A program made the position numbers and the translations under genes. Under the pieces are notes generated by a model. It did no database searches and was not told the DNA's origin. It worked only from the letters and a program-made list of their open reading frames with translations. From a bacterium UBP3_UBA6266 (GTDB lineage Bacteria > Auribacterota > UBA6266): a stretch of 8,241 bases of DNA. Positions 5,730 through 8,241 of the stretch are shown piece after piece. Within the stretch, counting starts at the first letter, position 1, and each line of letters begins with the position of its first letter. Where the stretch lies: contig DJVC01000008.1 in the NCBI GenBank assembly GCA_002440765.1, positions 1,064-9,304 on the forward strand. The letters are read 5' to 3'.

Positions 5730-5775
5730 TTACCCGCCATATTAAGCCCAAAACACCTCTCTTTTTTTGTCGTCG

Positions 5776-5806
5776 CTTTTGCACACTTTTGCACACTTTT
5801 GCACAC
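5776..5806. repeat. Three exact tandem copies of a 10-bp unit (CTTTTGCACA)
   Basis: The unit CTTTTGCACA occurs at 5776-5785, 5786-5795 and 5796-5805, plus one further C at 5806, with no mismatch. Ten bases is about one helical turn, so each copy faces the same side of the DNA, typical of iterated protein-binding sites. It lies about 23 bases upstream of a predicted -10 element and about 50 bases upstream of the putative small-terminase gene. An activator or repressor operator, or a packaging recognition site, are the main readings. Confidence 0.85.
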
Positions 5807-5808
5807 CC

Positions 5809-5845
5809 TGATTTTTTAAAACCTGTGGTATAAGTCAGAAAATCA
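5809..5845 (+). promoter_or_regulatory. Candidate promoter (extended -10) within an inverted repeat
   Basis: TGGTATAAG (5826-5834) fits the extended -10 form TG-N-TATAAT. At the matching -35 position (about 5806-5811) there is only CCCTGA, so the promoter would be weak alone and may need an activator bound at the 10-bp repeats upstream. The -10 is enclosed by TGATTTT (5809-5815) and AAAATCA (5839-5845); with a T-G and a T-A pair inside, the RNA stem could reach nine pairs. This gives an operator-like symmetry around the -10. It would drive the small-terminase, membrane-protein and portal genes separately from the upstream operon. Confidence 0.42.
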
Positions 5846-5851
5846 AGGGGG
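5845..5851 (+). promoter_or_regulatory. Ribosome binding site selecting ATG 5859
   Basis: AAGGGGG is seven bases before ATG 5859 and four before an in-frame GTG at 5856. The spacing favours the ATG, which gives a product one residue shorter. Confidence 0.6.
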
Positions 5852-5858
5852 AAGTGTG

Positions 5859-6458
5859 ATGCCAGGACCTGGAAGAGAACCAGGAAGTTTAAGCAATGAA
5901 GAAATAGAAGTAAATAAAACCCATCTTGTGCCGCAAGTAAAAAACGGACTTTACCTGTCCGGATTCCGCCGGCCGTTGGACTGTAAATTTTCGGATGAAT
6001 GTGAACATTCGGATGATTGCGCAGTAAAAAATATTTGTATACGCGAAATATTAATCTACAAACAAGCCCTTCAGGCAGTTATCAATACTCTACTGATAAA
6101 CAAAGAAATGAATTCTGAACGCGCTCAGTTATTTGCAGTGAGCAAAGTTATTCTGCAGAGATCGCTTGACGCGATACAGAAAGAGGGGATGTATCTATCA
6201 GATCCGAGCACAGGGGAAATAAAAGTACACCCGGCAATGCGGACAATAGGGGGATGCCTGAATTACGCCAGAAATGTTTTAAACGATATTGAAGAGTCGG
6301 AGACGCAATCTATGTTCGGGTTTATGGAGAAAAATAAACAGCTGCCGAATAATCTCGATCCAGAAGAGTTTCAGAAACAGATACAAAAACTCCCCAAAGG
6401 AGAGTTGGATGCTATGGAGAAAATTCTTTTAAGTATGGCAAAGAAGGCAGTGGCATGA
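5859..6458 (+). CDS. Putative small terminase subunit (P27-like) with cysteine cluster
   Basis: 199 residues from ATG 5859. Residues 80-148 are helical, with a pattern like the P27-type small terminase: a long helix (AQLFAVSKVILQRSLDAIQK, about 89-108), then EGMYLSDPSTGEIKVHPAM, then a second helix (about 129-147). The family's EG...NP turn appears here as EG...HP. P27-type subunits recognise packaging DNA and load the large subunit. The N-terminal region carries cysteines at 42, 48, 54 and 60, an exact C-x5-C-x5-C-x5-C series in an acidic context, not a feature I know in that family; it may bind a metal. The C-terminal third is lysine/glutamate-rich. Small terminases usually lie upstream of the large subunit, here it is downstream. 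An alternative is a different head-assembly or scaffolding-like protein. The stop overlaps the next ATG. Confidence 0.5.
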   Translation: MPGPGREPGSLSNEEIEVNKTHLVPQVKNGLYLSGFRRPLDCKFSDECEHSDDCAVKNICIREILIYKQALQAVINTLLINKEMNSERAQLFAVSKVILQRSLDAIQKEGMYLSDPSTGEIKVHPAMRTIGGCLNYARNVLNDIEESETQSMFGFMEKNKQLPNNLDPEEFQKQIQKLPKGELDAMEKILLSMAKKAVA

Positions 6459-6682
6459 ATTTCAATGAAATAATGATGACCGCTGAGGCGGTTTTAATAG
6501 GGATTTTATTGGCGGCGTTTATTATCAGGGAAATATTTACATACCGTGAAAGGCAGAAACTGCTTGATCGGATAATGGCTAAAAATTACGGAGAATTCAG
6601 GGAAGAGAAAGAGCCGGAATATAAAGGCACCCATAGAGTCATGTCGGATGAAGAAGAAGCTTCGTTAGAGGACAGTAAATGA
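6455..6682 (+). CDS. Small one-pass membrane protein, 75 residues
   Basis: Linked to its neighbours by ATGA overlaps at both ends; ribosome binding site AAGAAGG (6441-6447) seven bases from ATG. One membrane segment is clear at about 12-29 (AVLIGILLAAFIIREIFT). It is followed by a basic stretch with RQKLLDRIMAKNYGEF (33-48) and an acidic tail. With few charges before the segment and many positive ones after it, the tail should stay in the cytoplasm. Small proteins of this shape are often seen beside portal genes in phages of this kind; their role is not established. A holin is unlikely with one pass and this position. Confidence 0.7.
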   Translation: MNFNEIMMTAEAVLIGILLAAFIIREIFTYRERQKLLDRIMAKNYGEFREEKEPEYKGTHRVMSDEEEASLEDSK

Positions 6683-8241
6683 CAATCGACGGCAGAACAA
6701 AAGAGTGGGATGACTTTTTTACAGAGGGGACAAAAGATAAAAACCTGTTAGTCCCGAAGTGGCAGCAATGCCTGGCATTTCTTGCCGGAGAACAATATTG
6801 TTTTATCAATAAAAGCAGTAACATGCTCGAAAACAACAAAAAAGTCCCGAGTTGGCGCGTACAACTGGTTGTAAATAAGACGCGTCCGGCGGTTATGCGG
6901 AATGTCGCAAAATTAAGCAGAAACAAAGCCAAAATGGAATGTTACGCCGGGGAAAACGGCGATATAACATCTGCCCGGGTAGGAGAACAGATATTAGATT
7001 ATATTTTGAGAAATACAAAAAATTCCCGAAAAAATCTCGCATTATATCTCTGGCTGACGACTTGCGGAAAGGCGTTCAAAAAACCGTTCTGGAATCCGGA
7101 TAAAGGCGGATATTTTGCTGTTGAAGAGGAATTAACGGAGGAACAAAAAGAAAGGTTAGGCGCAGCCGGGGCAGACGCGAAAGTCGTTGATCAGATTGGG
7201 TTAGGTGATATTGACAGTGTTGTTTTCGGGCCATTTGAGTTTATAGCGGAGAGCGGCGTAGAGTTTTTGGAAGATATGGGCAGATTCCAGCATGTGAAGT
7301 ATATGTCCATTGATTCGATACAAAAGAAATTCAAAAAGACTGTAAAAGCCGAAGCGGTAGATGATGCTAAATCGCAAACTATCGGCGGATCTCTACTGAA
7401 AAATATAGCTCCTTTTTTGCGCCGCCTGGGGATGAGAGTCGGAACCGGTGATAAGCCCGGGGCTAATGTTAAAGAGTCATGGGAATTAGCAGGAGACAAA
7501 TGGAGAGTTTTAACATATGCCAACGGTATTGTATTGCATGAAGCCGAATATAAAGACAGGTTGATTGTGGATTATGATTATTACCGCATCCCCGGCCTGT
7601 TCTGGAGCCAAGGCCTTGTTGAAGACCTGATTCCCATGCAGACAGAATACAATAAGTCAAGATCCCAGATAGTAGAAAACAAAAATCTTATGAGCCGGCC
7701 GAAATGGTTCCGGTTTAAGAAAAGTGGGGTCAGCGATGACGCACTTACAAGCCAACCGGCAGAAGTTGTGGATTGTAAAGACCCGCAGTCTAAACCTGAG
7801 AGTTGGACACCGCCGCCCATGCCTATGTATGTACTACGCCATACAGACACGTTGGCACAGGAAATAAACGATGTTTCCAGCCAGCATGAGGTCAGCAGGG
7901 GAATGATCCCCGGCAGTTTAAGAAGCGGGAACGCTATAGCATTTCTACAGGAACAGGACGATACAGTCCTCGGGCCGATAGTAGAGGAATTTGAATTAAA
8001 AGAAGAAGAATATTGCCGGTTACTGTTAAAAATCGGGCAGACAAAATATAAAGAAACACGGCAAATAAAGATTGTCGGAGAAAACAGAGTTTTGGAAGTT
8101 ATTGAATTTGATAAATCGAATCTTGACGGGATAGACATATATTGCAAGATGGGTTCGTCAATGCCTTATTCGAAAGCTGCCAAGCGACAAGAGATAAAAG
8201 ATCTTTATAGAGACGGAGCATTCGGACCCCCGGGCAGTGAA
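6679..8241 (+). CDS. Portal protein (incomplete at the window end)
   Basis: The frame opens at ATG 6679 (AGAGGA at 6667-6672 as ribosome binding site, ATGA overlap with the previous gene) and stays open for 521 codons to the last base, so the C-terminus is missing. Portal-like traits are: a helical N-terminus with VVNKTRPAVMRNVAKLSRNK (64-83), common in phage portals; an insert domain with DIDSVVFGPFEFI (177-189); the segment PGLFWSQGLVEDLIPMQTEY (305-324) followed by NKSRSQI and, further on, RPKW; and IPGSLRSGNAIAFLQEQDD (410-428), the family's conserved late motif. Twelve copies form the ring at the capsid vertex through which the terminase packs DNA, and which later binds the tail connector. 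Length and motifs best fit the P22-like/large portal group, though the exact family needs a profile search. No signal or membrane segment is expected or seen. Confidence 0.87.
   Translation, partial: MTIDGRTKEWDDFFTEGTKDKNLLVPKWQQCLAFLAGEQYCFINKSSNMLENNKKVPSWRVQLVVNKTRPAVMRNVAKLSRNKAKMECYAGENGDITSARVGEQILDYILRNTKNSRKNLALYLWLTTCGKAFKKPFWNPDKGGYFAVEEELTEEQKERLGAAGADAKVVDQIGLGDIDSVVFGPFEFIAESGVEFLEDMGRFQHVKYMSIDSIQKKFKKTVKAEAVDDAKSQTIGGSLLKNIAPFLRRLGMRVGTGDKPGANVKESWELAGDKWRVLTYANGIVLHEAEYKDRLIVDYDYYRIPGLFWSQGLVEDLIPMQTEYNKSRSQIVENKNLMSRPKWFRFKKSGVSDDALTSQPAEVVDCKDPQSKPESWTPPPMPMYVLRHTDTLAQEINDVSSQHEVSRGMIPGSLRSGNAIAFLQEQDDTVLGPIVEEFELKEEEYCRLLLKIGQTKYKETRQIKIVGENRVLEVIEFDKSNLDGIDIYCKMGSSMPYSKAAKRQEIKDLYRDGAFGPPGSE

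Noticed and set aside
5719..5768. Terminator formed by AATTA-TTT-TAATT (5719-5731) with the T7 run at 5762-5768.
   Set aside because: The stem is only five A/T pairs, overlaps the end of the zinc-ribbon gene, and is about 30 bases from the T-run, so it cannot act as one intrinsic terminator.
5799..5834. TTGCAC in the third tandem repeat as -35 box for TATAAG at 5829-5834.
   Set aside because: The spacing would be 24 bases, well outside the usual 16-18.
7581..8147. A 188-codon open frame on the - strand across the portal gene.
   Set aside because: It is serine-rich, has no recognisable motif and lies opposite the conserved portal segments; a shadow frame.
12..8234. CCCCCGGG occurs near both ends of the window (12-19 and 8227-8234), suggesting terminal repeats.
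   Set aside because: The match is eight bases and the flanks differ; the right copy lies inside the portal coding frame. The window ends are arbitrary cuts.
955..8241. GATC avoidance as a sign of the methyltransferase specificity or host restriction.
   Set aside because: I find about 21 GATC sites against roughly 32 expected for equal base use in this length; that is a mild deficit that base composition and chance could explain.

Overview
The window looks like part of a tailed double-stranded DNA bacteriophage (Caudoviricetes) genome, either free phage or prophage. All genes run on the + strand, most are short, and neighbours are usually spaced by a few bases or overlap (ATGA junctions at 3491, 6455 and 6679). 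A phage-type large terminase is followed by a portal protein, which is the start of a packaging/head module. The host cannot be named. Strong AAAGGAGG-like ribosome binding sites, frequent ATA and AGA/AGG codons and moderate GC fit a Gram-positive or an uncultured bacterium. I see no integrase, repressor pair, tRNA, rRNA, CRISPR array or insertion sequence.

Left part (1-954): an AT-rich leader, a 38-residue membrane peptide (105-221, GTG start), a 195-residue protein with a clear C-terminal and a possible N-terminal helix-turn-helix (241-828), then a 126-base gap with a GC-rich stem-loop and several short inverted repeats. Middle part (955-3712): a tightly packed accessory operon with a D12-class DNA adenine methyltransferase, an unknown 70-residue protein, a DHH/DHHA1 phosphoesterase, two small cysteine-rich (probably zinc-binding) proteins, an unknown basic protein, and an acyl-carrier-protein-like protein in which the phosphopantetheine serine is replaced by glutamate. 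Right part (3705-8241): the large terminase, a small winged-helix-like DNA-binding protein, a CxxC/CxxC zinc-ribbon protein, an intergenic control region (three exact 10-bp repeats and an extended -10 promoter inside an inverted repeat), a putative small terminase with a C-x5-C-x5-C-x5-C cluster, a one-pass membrane protein, and a portal gene that is still open at the window end.

How they fit together: the terminase ATPase/nuclease would pump DNA through the portal. A small subunit should pick the packaging site; the candidate lies downstream of the large subunit rather than in the usual upstream position. The methyltransferase could mark phage DNA against host restriction. The DHH enzyme would turn over short oligonucleotides or nucleotide signals. 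The most unusual item is the serine-less ACP-like protein at 3491-3712, whose start and stop both overlap its neighbours, the second being the terminase gene.
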